From NCBI RefSeq assembly GCF_042679565.1, contig NZ_JBHTMY010000001.1, forward strand, positions 1 through 64,000: a stretch of 64,000 nucleotides of DNA, written 5' to 3'. Position 1 is the first letter of the stretch. Each line of letters opens with the position of its first letter. A program made the translations under genes and the position numbers. The notes below the pieces were generated by a model. The model ran no database searches and was not told the DNA's origin. It worked only from the letters and a program-made list of their open reading frames with translations. Positions 51,388 through 61,515 of this stretch are shown one piece after another. The DNA comes from Namhaeicola litoreus (GTDB lineage: Bacteria > Bacteroidota > Bacteroidia > Flavobacteriales > Flavobacteriaceae).

Positions 51388-54300
51388 ATGAAACATAAAT
51401 TAGTTAGAAATTTTTTATTTCTAGGATTGTTTATACTTTGTAGTTTTTCATATGCGCAAAGTATATCTGGAACAGTTTCAGATGCCCAGGGTCCATTACC
51501 AGGGGTAAATGTAATTGTTAAAGGAACCGACAATGGTGTGACGACAGATTTTGATGGTCGATACACCATTTCTAATGTTAGCCAAAATTCTGTTTTGGAA
51601 TTTAGCTATGTAGGATTTCAAACTCAAGACATATCGGTTGCAGGTCAGACTGTGATTAATGTAGTACTTGAAGAAGATGTCAATCAATTAGATGAGGTGG
51701 TCGTTATTGGATATGGTGTCCAAAAGAAAGCATTGACTACCGGAGCAAATTTAAACGTAAAAGGGGAAGATATTGCTGCCTTAAACACAGGTACTGCTAT
51801 GGAAGCCTTACAAGGTGTAGCTGCGGGTGTTAGCGTTACCAGAAATAGTGGTTCTCCCGGCGCAGGTACCAGAGTTACTATTAGAGGGCTGGGTACCATA
51901 GGTAATTCAAACCCTTTGTATATTGTTGATGGAATTGCTGTTGGTGATATCGATTATTTGAACTCTTCAGACATCGCCTCAATTGATGTCTTAAAAGATG
52001 CCGCTTCTGCGGCCATTTATGGTTCTAGAGCTGCAAACGGGGTTATTCTTGTAACGACAGTGAAAGGACGAAGAGATCAAGCGGCAAAAATTAGTTACGA
52101 CACATTCTACGGTTTTCAAAACATCTACAAAAACTTAGATCCATTGAATGCACAGGAGTATATGTACATAATGGATGAGGGTCGTTTAAATGATGGTCTG
52201 GGTCCGAATGATTGGGAAGCAATACTCAAAAATAACTCTTGGTTAAATGATAATTACAATGGTCTTGGAACACAATTGGGCGAAGAAATTTGGTCAGATT
52301 TACAAAACGGATGGAAAGGAACCAATTGGATCGATGAAATGACTAATAAAGATGCACCAGTTCAAAGTCATGCCGTAAATATTACAGGAGGTAGCGAAGA
52401 TATTATCTATTCTATGGGTGCTTCTTATTATGATCAAAAAGGTATTATTGGTGGTGATATCATCGGTGCGGGATTTAAAAGATTTACAGCCAGATTAAAT
52501 ACCCAAATGGTTCTCAAAAAGAATTCCTCACATGCCATCTTAACAGTTGGAGAAAATTTCACCTACACCAATACAGAAAACAGAAGTGTGGCAACAGGAA
52601 ATATTTATTGGAATGACCTTCATAACGGATTGGTGCAAAATCCTTTAATGCCGGCCTATTGGCAACCTGCTATAGATAACAATGTGAGTGAGTTTGGATT
52701 TACACCTACTTTAGACGGTTTAAATTCGAATCAGACTAACCCAATCGCGGTTATGTATTACAGACATAATTATAATTATGGCAAAGGCAACAGGATTGTA
52801 GGAAATGTTTTTGCTGAATTAGAACCCATTAAAGACTTGAAATTTAGATCTGCTTTTGGTGTAGATTCATGGTTTGGTCACGGAAGATCTATGAACCCTA
52901 CTTATCATTTAGGCGTTCTTTATAGAGATGATGTAGATGGAGCTCAACAAAGTCAATACTTTGGAAATAACTGGACATGGACCAATACATTATCCTATAA
53001 CAAAAGTTTTGGAGATCATCATTTAGACATGGTTATTGGGACAGAAATGCTTCAAAACCAAATAAATACAGAAGTTGGCGGTTCTAGAAATAATTTATTA
53101 TTTCCTGGCGATCCAAAATATGCTTACATCCGCAACACCCAAAGTCCTGAAAGCATCAGTGACATCAATACTTGGGGTCAAGATTGGGGTGCACAAGGTG
53201 GAGGATTATTATCTTACATTGCTCGTGGGCAATACAATTACAAAGAAAAGTATCTTCTTTCTGCCACATTCCGTGCGGATGGTTCTTCAAATTTTGCAGA
53301 AGGAAATAGATGGGGTTATTTTCCTTCCGTATCAGCCGGTTGGGTAATAACTAACGAAGATTTTATGGATGATTCTAGTAATATCTTGAGCTTCTTAAAA
53401 TTAAGGGCAAGTTGGGGGCAAAATGGTAATCAATCCATAGATAATTTTGTCTATTCATCTAATATTACTTATGCATTTCCAGGTTATTTCTTCGGTGACA
53501 CAAAACCAGTATCAGGTCCAACGGCTTACCCAGCAAATGTGCCAAATAAAGATGTTACTTGGGAAACTTCAGAACAACTCAACTTTGGTTTAGATGCACA
53601 ATTCTTTAATTCGAGATTAGGTGTAACCTTTGATTGGTACAACAAAACAACCAAGGATTGGTTGGTTTTGGCCGGTATTCAGGGAACTTTTGGTGCGGGC
53701 CCTCCATATATCAATGGAGGTGATATCGAAAATCAAGGGGTAGAACTTGTTTTGAACTGGAACGACCGTTGGGGTGATTTTAAATATGGAATAACTTTGA
53801 GCGGATCGCATAACAAAAATGAGGTGACGAGAATTGACAATACCAACGGTATTATCAATGGACCAAGTTCTGTACTATCACAAGGAACAGCAGAAATTTC
53901 AAGAGTTGAAGTAGGTCGCCCGATCGGCTATTTCTATGCATTTGAAACCGATGGTCTTTTACAAACCCAAGATGACGTTGATGCATATGTAAAACCCGAT
54001 GGTACACCAATGTTTAACGATCAAAGACCGGGTGATGTAAAATTTGTAGACCGCAACAATGATGGTGTAATAGATGAACAGGACAAAACGATGATAGGTG
54101 ATCCAAACCCTGATTATGAGGTAGGTATTCAGTTGTACTTTGAGTTTAAAGGAGTATATGCCAACGCAACCCTCGCAGGAAAATACGGAATGCAGGTCAT
54201 GCAATCATACAGATCATTCGCTGATAATTTTGATCAAAACTACACCACTGATATTTTTAACAGATGGCATGGTGCCGGAACCTCAAATCGTATCCCTAGA

Positions 54301-54603
54301 TTAACTTCAGGATCAAATAGAAATACCAACCTGATCTCTGATATTTTCATGTACGACGCTGATTTCTTGAGAATAAATAACTTAACTGTGGGTTATGATT
54401 TTGGAGAAGCACTTTCTAATATCAACGCCATTTCCAACCTTAAAGTTTATATGGCCGTAAATAACCTATACACATTTACCGATTATAAAGGAATGGATCC
54501 TGAAGTACGTTTTGGACATGACGCAAGTTGGGCTTCAGGAATAGATCTTGGATTATATCCTCAGGCTAGAACAGTTATGTTTGGTGTAAGTGTTGATTTT
54601 TAA
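51388..54603 (+). CDS. susC: SusC-type TonB-dependent outer-membrane transporter
   Basis: A 1071-residue transporter. The signal peptide ends near SYAQ (24), then comes a carboxypeptidase-regulatory-like domain (ISGTVSDAQGPLPGVNVIV), a plug domain (about 120-230, with LDEVVVIGYGVQKK as the TonB box region) and a 22-stranded barrel that ends in FGVSVDF. The susD gene follows 18 bases after the stop. In glucan loci it imports oligosaccharides after surface cutting. The class is SusC-like (RagA); the exact substrate is inferred from the neighbouring enzymes. Confidence 0.95.
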   Translation: MKHKLVRNFLFLGLFILCSFSYAQSISGTVSDAQGPLPGVNVIVKGTDNGVTTDFDGRYTISNVSQNSVLEFSYVGFQTQDISVAGQTVINVVLEEDVNQLDEVVVIGYGVQKKALTTGANLNVKGEDIAALNTGTAMEALQGVAAGVSVTRNSGSPGAGTRVTIRGLGTIGNSNPLYIVDGIAVGDIDYLNSSDIASIDVLKDAASAAIYGSRAANGVILVTTVKGRRDQAAKISYDTFYGFQNIYKNLDPLNAQEYMYIMDEGRLNDGLGPNDWEAILKNNSWLNDNYNGLGTQLGEEIWSDLQNGWKGTNWIDEMTNKDAPVQSHAVNITGGSEDIIYSMGASYYDQKGIIGGDIIGAGFKRFTARLNTQMVLKKNSSHAILTVGENFTYTNTENRSVATGNIYWNDLHNGLVQNPLMPAYWQPAIDNNVSEFGFTPTLDGLNSNQTNPIAVMYYRHNYNYGKGNRIVGNVFAELEPIKDLKFRSAFGVDSWFGHGRSMNPTYHLGVLYRDDVDGAQQSQYFGNNWTWTNTLSYNKSFGDHHLDMVIGTEMLQNQINTEVGGSRNNLLFPGDPKYAYIRNTQSPESISDINTWGQDWGAQGGGLLSYIARGQYNYKEKYLLSATFRADGSSNFAEGNRWGYFPSVSAGWVITNEDFMDDSSNILSFLKLRASWGQNGNQSIDNFVYSSNITYAFPGYFFGDTKPVSGPTAYPANVPNKDVTWETSEQLNFGLDAQFFNSRLGVTFDWYNKTTKDWLVLAGIQGTFGAGPPYINGGDIENQGVELVLNWNDRWGDFKYGITLSGSHNKNEVTRIDNTNGIINGPSSVLSQGTAEISRVEVGRPIGYFYAFETDGLLQTQDDVDAYVKPDGTPMFNDQRPGDVKFVDRNNDGVIDEQDKTMIGDPNPDYEVGIQLYFEFKGVYANATLAGKYGMQVMQSYRSFADNFDQNYTTDIFNRWHGAGTSNRIPRLTSGSNRNTNLISDIFMYDADFLRINNLTVGYDFGEALSNINAISNLKVYMAVNNLYTFTDYKGMDPEVRFGHDASWASGIDLGLYPQARTVMFGVSVDF

Positions 54604-54621
54604 TGTTTAATAAATAAGATA

Positions 54622-56322
54622 ATGAAAAAACTAATATATTTTGCTTCCCTTGTAGCTATGTTACTTGTAACCAGCTGCAGCGAAGAATATTTGGATACGG
54701 ATAATCTTTATGGAAAAAGTTTAGAGACTTTTTACAAGACTCCGCAGGACATAGATGAAGCTATGGCTGGTGTATACAACGCCATATACACACCTAATGT
54801 ACACAGTAACGAATCTGTAGCAGCAACTTTAATGTCTGATATGATGTTAGGTGGTGGTGGACCTGATGATAAATCTGCAAAGTATGTAGATAATTTTGAA
54901 GATCCTGCAGAGGATACTTATCGCGATATGTGGACTCAATGTTATAGAGGAATTGCCAGAGCAAATGCGATCATTGAAAAAACTCCGGATGCAGATTTTA
55001 CTACCTATTTTGATAGTCCTGAAAAAGCCCAGGAATTTAAAGATCAAGCCATAGGTGAGGCCCTTTTTATGAGAGCATTTTTCTATTTCAGATTAGCTAA
55101 ATTCTTTGGTGGGGTTCCCATGATAGTAGCTGTAGATGATCCAAAAGATGTAGGTAGATCTTCCTATTCAGATACTTTTGCACAAATCGCATCAGACTTG
55201 GTGAGCGCCATCGAAACAATGCCTGCAACACCATTTCCGAGCATTCCAACTTCTAGATATGGACATGCAAACAAATGGGTAGCAGAAGCCTATTTGGCCA
55301 GGGTATTTTTGTTTTACACCGGTTATATGACCAATATTGAAGGTCAGGGAACAAATGATCTTCCCTTAGCAGGTGGTGGTTCTTTATCCAAATCTGAAGT
55401 TACCAGTTATTTGGAAGATTGCATTAATAATAGTGGACATAAATTAGCGAGTGATTTTAGAAATTTATGGCCTTATTCTTACCTCAATCAAAGTGCGGGG
55501 ACAACCGTATTGCCATGGGCAGAAGCTGAAGGACTTTCATGGGTAGGTCAAGACGGACACTCTCCAACTTTTGGAACAGGAAACTATGAAACTATGTTTG
55601 TCCAACGTTTCTCCTTTGGAGATTGGGGATGGTCAAACGGGAATATCTACACCAACAGACTTTGTTTATTTACTTCCATTCGCGGAAACTCACTTACTCC
55701 TTTTGGAGAAGGTTGGGGATGGGGTACAGTAAACCCTAAATTATGGTCTAGTTGGTCTGATGACGATCCTAGAAAAGTAGGCTCTATTCTTCAACTCGGT
55801 CAAGCGGATCAAGGAACAGACGGCTATAAATTTCCTGATAATGCGGATCATCATACAGGTTATTTTAATAAAAAATACACCGCTTTGCAACACAGCGGTA
55901 AAGGTATGTTTGTTCAGTTATACAGCTGGGGAAATGCAGATATGCAGTTGATGCATGCACAAGACTTTATTTTTATGCGTTTCGCCGATGTATTACTGAT
56001 GCATTCAGAAATTACAGGAACAGCTGAAGGTATGAATGAAGTAAGAGCTAGAGCGGGATTAGACCCTGTAGGATATTCTTTACAAGCTTTAAAGGAAGAG
56101 CGTTTACACGAATTGTCTTTTGAAGGTCTCAGATGGTTTGATTTAGTTCGTTGGGGAGATGTAAATACGGCCTTCAACGATGTCATCAATGTGAAAAATG
56201 CAGGTGGAATCGATGCACAATACAAAGTGACCTACAGACCTGAAACCAAAGGATTGGTTCCAATACCTGAAACTGAAATCAGACTATCAGGTGGAGTTTA
56301 TGAACAAAACCCGGGCTGGTAA
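54622..56322 (+). CDS. susD: SusD-type outer-membrane glycan-binding lipoprotein
   Basis: A 566-residue lipoprotein with lipobox Cys19 (LLVTSC), TPR-like helices and the RagB/SusD body ending in GLVPIPETEIRLSGG and YEQNPGW. It covers SusC as a lid and hands oligosaccharides to it. It is in the standard place, directly after susC. Confidence 0.95.
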   Translation: MKKLIYFASLVAMLLVTSCSEEYLDTDNLYGKSLETFYKTPQDIDEAMAGVYNAIYTPNVHSNESVAATLMSDMMLGGGGPDDKSAKYVDNFEDPAEDTYRDMWTQCYRGIARANAIIEKTPDADFTTYFDSPEKAQEFKDQAIGEALFMRAFFYFRLAKFFGGVPMIVAVDDPKDVGRSSYSDTFAQIASDLVSAIETMPATPFPSIPTSRYGHANKWVAEAYLARVFLFYTGYMTNIEGQGTNDLPLAGGGSLSKSEVTSYLEDCINNSGHKLASDFRNLWPYSYLNQSAGTTVLPWAEAEGLSWVGQDGHSPTFGTGNYETMFVQRFSFGDWGWSNGNIYTNRLCLFTSIRGNSLTPFGEGWGWGTVNPKLWSSWSDDDPRKVGSILQLGQADQGTDGYKFPDNADHHTGYFNKKYTALQHSGKGMFVQLYSWGNADMQLMHAQDFIFMRFADVLLMHSEITGTAEGMNEVRARAGLDPVGYSLQALKEERLHELSFEGLRWFDLVRWGDVNTAFNDVINVKNAGGIDAQYKVTYRPETKGLVPIPETEIRLSGGVYEQNPGW

Positions 56323-56350
56323 AAAAGTTAAATTTTAATATAACAGAGAT

Positions 56351-57136
56351 ATGAAAATAAATAAAATATATGGTCTTTTTATTGGATTGATGGTACTGAT
56401 GGTATCATCATGTGATCCAATTGTTGACGAGGAATACCTTGAAAATACGACAGACATCGCTGGTGTTGAGTTGGTAGCAACTCAAAGTACACCAGGTGGA
56501 AATAAAATTACCTTAGAAATGGCCACGCCCGGAATTACCGGCTATTGGGACTATAATTTAGGTAAGGCCTTAACTGATAAATTTGAATTTATCTATCCTA
56601 TTCCTGGAAAAGCAACATTTACCTATGTAGGTACACTTGGAGCAGAGTTTTTTGAAAAAACAATCGATGTTCAAATTGATCAACTAGACAATGCATTAGA
56701 TCAGGATTGGTACGATTTAGTTGGAGAAGATACTGCTGCGGGTAAAACTTGGGTTTTCAATGGTACCGGAGGTGATGAAAGATTATGGTGGTATATGAGT
56801 CCACCTGATAATTGGGCCGGAGTTTGGTGGAATGCCGGAGGAACTTGTTGTCCTCCTTTCGATCAAGCCGGCAAGATGAAATTTGATCTTGATGGTGCAG
56901 CGAATTTCACTTATCAATCAGGACCCGATGCTGACCAAGTAAAATCAAGTTTTGTTTTAGATGTTGGAAATCAAATGCTTCAAATCAATGGTGGAAATAT
57001 TTTAGGAGCTGTTGAATGTGGTACCAATGCCAGTGCAAAATATCAAATTATTTCATTAACAGAGGATGAATTGATCCTATTTATACCAAATGGTACCTGC
57101 GGTAGCGGATGGACATGGATCTTTAAACCAGAATAA
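56351..57136 (+). CDS. Surface glycan-binding lipoprotein (SGBP candidate)
   Basis: A 261-residue lipoprotein (Cys at residue 21, MVSSCDP). The N-terminal part (30-105) looks like a PKD-type beta domain (GKATFTYVGTLGAEFFEKTIDV). The rest is rich in Trp (DERLWWYMSPPDNWAGVWWN) and may bind sugar by aromatic stacking. It has no catalytic motif. Its place directly after susD is that of SusE/SusF-type or other surface glycan-binding proteins. The hairpin at 57173-57214 separates it from GH16. Confidence 0.7.
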   Translation: MKINKIYGLFIGLMVLMVSSCDPIVDEEYLENTTDIAGVELVATQSTPGGNKITLEMATPGITGYWDYNLGKALTDKFEFIYPIPGKATFTYVGTLGAEFFEKTIDVQIDQLDNALDQDWYDLVGEDTAAGKTWVFNGTGGDERLWWYMSPPDNWAGVWWNAGGTCCPPFDQAGKMKFDLDGAANFTYQSGPDADQVKSSFVLDVGNQMLQINGGNILGAVECGTNASAKYQIISLTEDELILFIPNGTCGSGWTWIFKPE

Positions 57137-57172
57137 CCTTCTCATTCATAATTCATAATTAGATTAATTTGT

Positions 57173-57214
57173 GTTTTGATCTTTACCGGCCTTCGGGCTG
57201 GTAAAGATTAAAAC
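57173..57214 (+). terminator. Long hairpin with UUCG loop inside the glucan locus
   Basis: A 19-pair stem (57173-57191 with 57196-57214, two G-T pairs) closes on a TTCG tetraloop. It lies between the SGBP gene and GH16. No long T-run follows. It may end part of the transcript or protect the 3' end of the susCD part, so that binding proteins exceed enzymes. Confidence 0.75.
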
Positions 57215-57250
57215 TTTCAAACATGTATTTTTATCACTATTTTTGAAGTT

Positions 57251-58372
57251 ATGAAAAACTCATCGTACAATCAATTTTATAAAATAGGATTTTTCGTCTT
57301 ATTTATACTGTTCGGTCTATCTTGCAATGGCAGTGACGACCCCACAACTCCTGAACCGGATGATATTTTTCCTACAAATCTGGTGGTTAACTTAGCCATC
57401 AACGGACAAGACTCTTCCAATCCAAACGGAGATGGTTCTGGAAAAATAACCTGCACAGCTTCGGCAAAAGATGCGATAAAATACGGTTTGAAAATTGGAA
57501 CTGAACCTGAAATTCAAAATACAACAGGCAATTTTGAATTCACCTTCACTAAAGTAGGCACAAATGATTATTCGATTACTATATATGCTTATTCAAAGGA
57601 TGCCAGATCGATTAATGAGTTTAAAACTATTCGAGTATATGTAAAACCTCCTGAGTACAAACTAGTTTGGGCAGATGAATTTGATGTAGATGGAGCCGTT
57701 TCAGAGCAAAATTGGAAATTTGAAACAGTACCCCCAAATAATGGCAGCTGGTGGAATGGAGAAAAGCAACATTATACAGACAGGCTGGATAATGCCTATG
57801 TTTCTGATGGAACTTTGAAAATTACTGCAAAAAAAGAGACCTACACTTTTAATAGCTCTACCAAAAATTACACTTCTGCACGTTTAAACTCAAAACATAC
57901 TTTTACATATGGAAGGTTAGATGTTAGAGCTAAATTACCAAAAGGTGATGGAACATGGCCCGCCATTTGGATGCTTGGTGCCAACCACACTACTGTGGGC
58001 TGGCCGGCTTGCGGAGAAATTGATATTATGGAGCACTGGGGACATATTCCTGCGGAAGTATCTAGTGCTACACACACACCGGCTTGTTCCGGTGGCTGTA
58101 GTAATGTTCGAGTTGGCGCTACAATGATTAGCGATTACGACACTGAGTTTCATGTTTATTCTGTAGAATGGACACCAGATAGCCTCCGCTTTTTAATAGA
58201 TGGAGAATTCAAATATGAATATAGCCCATCTTCTAAAAATAGTCAGAATTGGCCATATACTGCAGATCAATTTATTATCCTCAACGTTGCCATGGGAGGT
58301 GATTGGTTTACAATCGATCCTAACTTTACCAAATCATCTATGGAAATTGATTACGTAAGACTTTTTCAATGA
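57251..58372 (+). CDS. GH16 beta-1,3-glucanase (laminarinase type), lipoprotein
   Basis: A 373-residue lipoprotein (Cys25, FGLSCNGSDD). Residues about 40-130 form a PKD-like beta domain; from about 136 comes the GH16 jelly roll. The catalytic residues are Glu256, Asp258 and Glu261 in EIDIMEHWG, with WPAIWML before them. The extra Met between Ile and Glu (ExDxxE form) is that of laminarinases and distinguishes it from carrageenases and lichenases. It would cut beta-1,3-glucan on the cell surface. Confidence 0.92.
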   Translation: MKNSSYNQFYKIGFFVLFILFGLSCNGSDDPTTPEPDDIFPTNLVVNLAINGQDSSNPNGDGSGKITCTASAKDAIKYGLKIGTEPEIQNTTGNFEFTFTKVGTNDYSITIYAYSKDARSINEFKTIRVYVKPPEYKLVWADEFDVDGAVSEQNWKFETVPPNNGSWWNGEKQHYTDRLDNAYVSDGTLKITAKKETYTFNSSTKNYTSARLNSKHTFTYGRLDVRAKLPKGDGTWPAIWMLGANHTTVGWPACGEIDIMEHWGHIPAEVSSATHTPACSGGCSNVRVGATMISDYDTEFHVYSVEWTPDSLRFLIDGEFKYEYSPSSKNSQNWPYTADQFIILNVAMGGDWFTIDPNFTKSSMEIDYVRLFQ

Positions 58373-58449
58373 TTTGATTTTAAAAATAAGAATTAGACAG
58401 GGATAAGCTAAATCAAAAAGAAATCTTATGTCAATAAATTAAAATACAC

Positions 58450-59952
58450 ATGCTCAACCAATTTTATATAAACAAGATTTTACTTTCATTTTTTACTGTA
58501 CTTCTTATGACAAATTGTAAACAAGAGGCAAAAAATCCGTCGACTGAAAATGATAAGGAAACAATAAAAGAAAAAAGACAAAGTTTCGAAAATAGTGCTG
58601 TCTACACAACCAGCATCACAAATGATGTGAAATTACAATTAACCCATGCACAACTTAATTTCACAGATTTTATTCAACCACTGGAGACTGAAAGTTCAGT
58701 CTTAGTAAACACCGCAAAACAACATCAAACTCTTTTAGGAATTGGGGCTGCGCTTACAGATGCTGCGGCCGAAACATTTTATAAGTTAGATGAGGATCAG
58801 CAAAAGGTGTTTATGGAAGCTTATTATAGCATAGAAAATGGTATTGGATATTCATTGGCCAGAACCATCATTCACAGTTGTGATTTTTCGAGTGGCAGTT
58901 ATACGTATATAGAAGAAGGAGATGCTGATCTAAAAACATTTAATATAGAGCATGACAGAACATACAGATTGCCATTTACCAAATTAGCCATTGAAGCGGC
59001 TGGTGGAGAACTTACTACTTATGCAAGTCCATGGAGTCCGCCTGCCTTTATGAAAACCAATGGAAACATGCTGGGAGGAGGCAAATTAAAACCAGAATTC
59101 GCGAAAGTCTGGGCAACTTATTACGCTAAGTTTATCAAAGCGTATGAAAGTGAGGGAATTCCTATTTGGGGGCTTTCTATTCAGAATGAACCCATGGCCA
59201 CCCAGAGATGGGAATCTTGCATCTATACAGCCGAGGATGAACGAGATTTTTTAAAAAACTTTTTGGGCCCAACCTTAGAGGAAGAAGGACTAGGGGATAA
59301 AAAAATAATTGTTTGGGACCATAATCGTGATCTACTTTTTGAAAGAGCGAATGTCATTCTAAGTGATCCTGAGGCCAATAAATACGTTTGGGGAACCGGT
59401 TTTCACTGGTATGAAGATTGGAAAGACGGCATACCTATGTATAAAAACGTCGCTAAGGTGAATGAAGCTTTTCCGGATAAAAAACTCATTTTTACCGAAG
59501 GATGTAATGAAAGATTTGACATGGAAAGAATCGAAGATCCAAAACTTCCTGAAAGATACGGCAAAGCGATGATCAATGATTTTAACCACGGAACCGTGGC
59601 GTGGACAGATTGGAATATCTTATTGGATGAAAATGGCGGGCCCAACCATGTTGGAAACTTTTGCTTTGCTCCGGTGCATGGAGACACAAAAACCGGCAAG
59701 TTAATTTTTACCAATTCTTACTACTACATCGGACATTTTTCAAAATTTATCCGCCCGGGAGCAAAAAGACTCTCTACAGGCACCACATCTAATCCGCTTA
59801 GTGCGACCTCTTTTATGAATGTAGATGGAAGCATTGTGATTGTAGCGATGAACGATGCAGATACACGCATAGATTATTTTATAACTGTAGATGGAAAGAC
59901 CGCTAAATTAGCTATGCCCGAGCATTCTATTCAAACCATTGTTTTAAATTAA
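58450..59952 (+). CDS. GH30 glycoside hydrolase (beta-1,6-glucanase candidate), lipoprotein
   Basis: A 500-residue lipoprotein (Cys23, LMTNCKQ). The clan GH-A barrel has acid/base Glu247 (SIQNEPMA) and nucleophile Glu350 (LIFTEGCNE). The overall layout matches GH30 glucosylceramidase-type and beta-1,6-glucanase enzymes. In a locus with GH16 and GH3, a beta-1,6-glucanase that removes laminarin side chains is the best guess. The MFS gene starts 22 bases after its stop. Confidence 0.88.
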   Translation: MLNQFYINKILLSFFTVLLMTNCKQEAKNPSTENDKETIKEKRQSFENSAVYTTSITNDVKLQLTHAQLNFTDFIQPLETESSVLVNTAKQHQTLLGIGAALTDAAAETFYKLDEDQQKVFMEAYYSIENGIGYSLARTIIHSCDFSSGSYTYIEEGDADLKTFNIEHDRTYRLPFTKLAIEAAGGELTTYASPWSPPAFMKTNGNMLGGGKLKPEFAKVWATYYAKFIKAYESEGIPIWGLSIQNEPMATQRWESCIYTAEDERDFLKNFLGPTLEEEGLGDKKIIVWDHNRDLLFERANVILSDPEANKYVWGTGFHWYEDWKDGIPMYKNVAKVNEAFPDKKLIFTEGCNERFDMERIEDPKLPERYGKAMINDFNHGTVAWTDWNILLDENGGPNHVGNFCFAPVHGDTKTGKLIFTNSYYYIGHFSKFIRPGAKRLSTGTTSNPLSATSFMNVDGSIVIVAMNDADTRIDYFITVDGKTAKLAMPEHSIQTIVLN

Positions 59953-59973
59953 CCGCTACTAAACAATTTAATA

Positions 59974-61512
59974 ATGTCAAAAAAAGTTGTATTTATTGCA
60001 TTTGTAGTCTCATTAGGCGGGTTTTTATTTGGGTTTGATGCGGGAATTATTTCAGGCGTAATGTCTTACGCCGGACCTGAATTTAATTTGAACGATACTC
60101 AAACAGGTTGGGTAGTTAGCTCACCCTCATTTGCAGCCATGATTGCTATGTTAATAGCAGGACGATTAAGTGATATCATTGGCCGCAAAAAAATATTGAT
60201 CCTCGTTGCTTTCTTATATGCTTTTTCAGCCTTATCCTCTGCCTACGCCACATCCTATGAAATGCTTTATATAGCAAGAATGATTGGAGGTTTAGCTTTT
60301 GGTGCAGCGCTCGTATTAGCGCCAACTTATATTGCCGAGATTTCTTCAGCTGAAAATAGAGGAAAGCTAGTCTCAATCCAACAATTAAATATCGTACTTG
60401 GCTTTTTCGCAGCTTTTTTAAGTAATTATTATTTCAACAAACTAAATACCGAAGGGAATTCGTTTTTAACCGATGAAAATGTTTGGAGATGGATGCTTGG
60501 GGTGGAGTTTATTCCTGCAATTTTATATTTTATTTGTATGTTTTTTGTACCAAAAAGCCCACGTTGGTTATTTTCAAAAGGCAAATTACAAGAAGCAAAA
60601 AATATATTGAACAAACTTTACGGAGAAAAACTGGCAGCTATTGAAATTAACTCAATTAAAGAAAATGTAAAAGAAGGGGAAAAAGCAGAAAAAATTGCTA
60701 TTGTAGAGCTTTTAAAACCTTCATTGCGGTTTATTTTAATGGTAGGTTTAGTTTTGGGAATTCTCCAACAGATTACAGGTATCAATGCGGTCTATTTTTA
60801 TGCCACTTCAATATTTAAACAAACTGGAATTGGCAATGATGCTTCTTTCGCGTCAGGGATATTATTGAGTTCAACCACAGTGGTATTTACAATAATAGCG
60901 ATTATTTTAATTGATAAAATGGGTAGAAGACCGTTACTTTTAGTTGGAATGGCTGGCATTGCTTTAAGTTTATTGTTGTGTGCGCATGGTTTTAATCAGG
61001 CAACGTATGAATTAACTCCTGAAAATATTTCAAAATTTGAAAACTTTGATTCAAGTAAATTAAATCAATTTGCGAATAAAAAGTACGACAATGATTTAGA
61101 TTTTAAAAACGATATGAAATCAGCCTTAGGCAACCAAGTATATACCAAAAACGAGGGCGCCATTTTAGAAGCTGCAACAAACATGAATGCTACTTTGGTG
61201 CTAATAGGTATTTTAGGCTTTATTGCCTGTTTTGCCTTTTCTTTAGGCCCAGTTATGTGGGTAATGCTGTCAGAATTGTATCCCATTAAATATAGGGGTT
61301 TGGCGATCGGTGCCATTGGCTTTGTAAATTCATTTATAAGTTGGTTAGTACAACAAATATTCCCTTGGGAATTATCAACGCTTGGAAACGCTTTGACCTT
61401 CTTGATTTTTGGATTAATCGCTCTCATTGGTTTCTTTATTTTATTAAAAATATTACCGGAAACCAAAGGCAAATCATTAGAGCAAATCGAGTTTGAATTG
61501 GTGAAAAACTAA
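59974..61512 (+). CDS. MFS sugar transporter (sugar porter family)
   Basis: A 512-residue inner-membrane transporter with 12 helices. The sugar-porter motifs GRLSDIIGRKK (63-73), PKSPRWL (193-199), QQITGINAVYFYAT (265-278), DKMGRRPLL (314-322) and PETKG near the end are all present. Residues about 339-405, between helices 9 and 10, are an extra hydrophilic stretch absent from E. coli XylE. It would bring glucose or another monosaccharide released in the periplasm into the cell. It is 3 bases before the next gene. Confidence 0.92.
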   Translation: MSKKVVFIAFVVSLGGFLFGFDAGIISGVMSYAGPEFNLNDTQTGWVVSSPSFAAMIAMLIAGRLSDIIGRKKILILVAFLYAFSALSSAYATSYEMLYIARMIGGLAFGAALVLAPTYIAEISSAENRGKLVSIQQLNIVLGFFAAFLSNYYFNKLNTEGNSFLTDENVWRWMLGVEFIPAILYFICMFFVPKSPRWLFSKGKLQEAKNILNKLYGEKLAAIEINSIKENVKEGEKAEKIAIVELLKPSLRFILMVGLVLGILQQITGINAVYFYATSIFKQTGIGNDASFASGILLSSTTVVFTIIAIILIDKMGRRPLLLVGMAGIALSLLLCAHGFNQATYELTPENISKFENFDSSKLNQFANKKYDNDLDFKNDMKSALGNQVYTKNEGAILEAATNMNATLVLIGILGFIACFAFSLGPVMWVMLSELYPIKYRGLAIGAIGFVNSFISWLVQQIFPWELSTLGNALTFLIFGLIALIGFFILLKILPETKGKSLEQIEFELVKN

Positions 61513-61515
61513 CTA

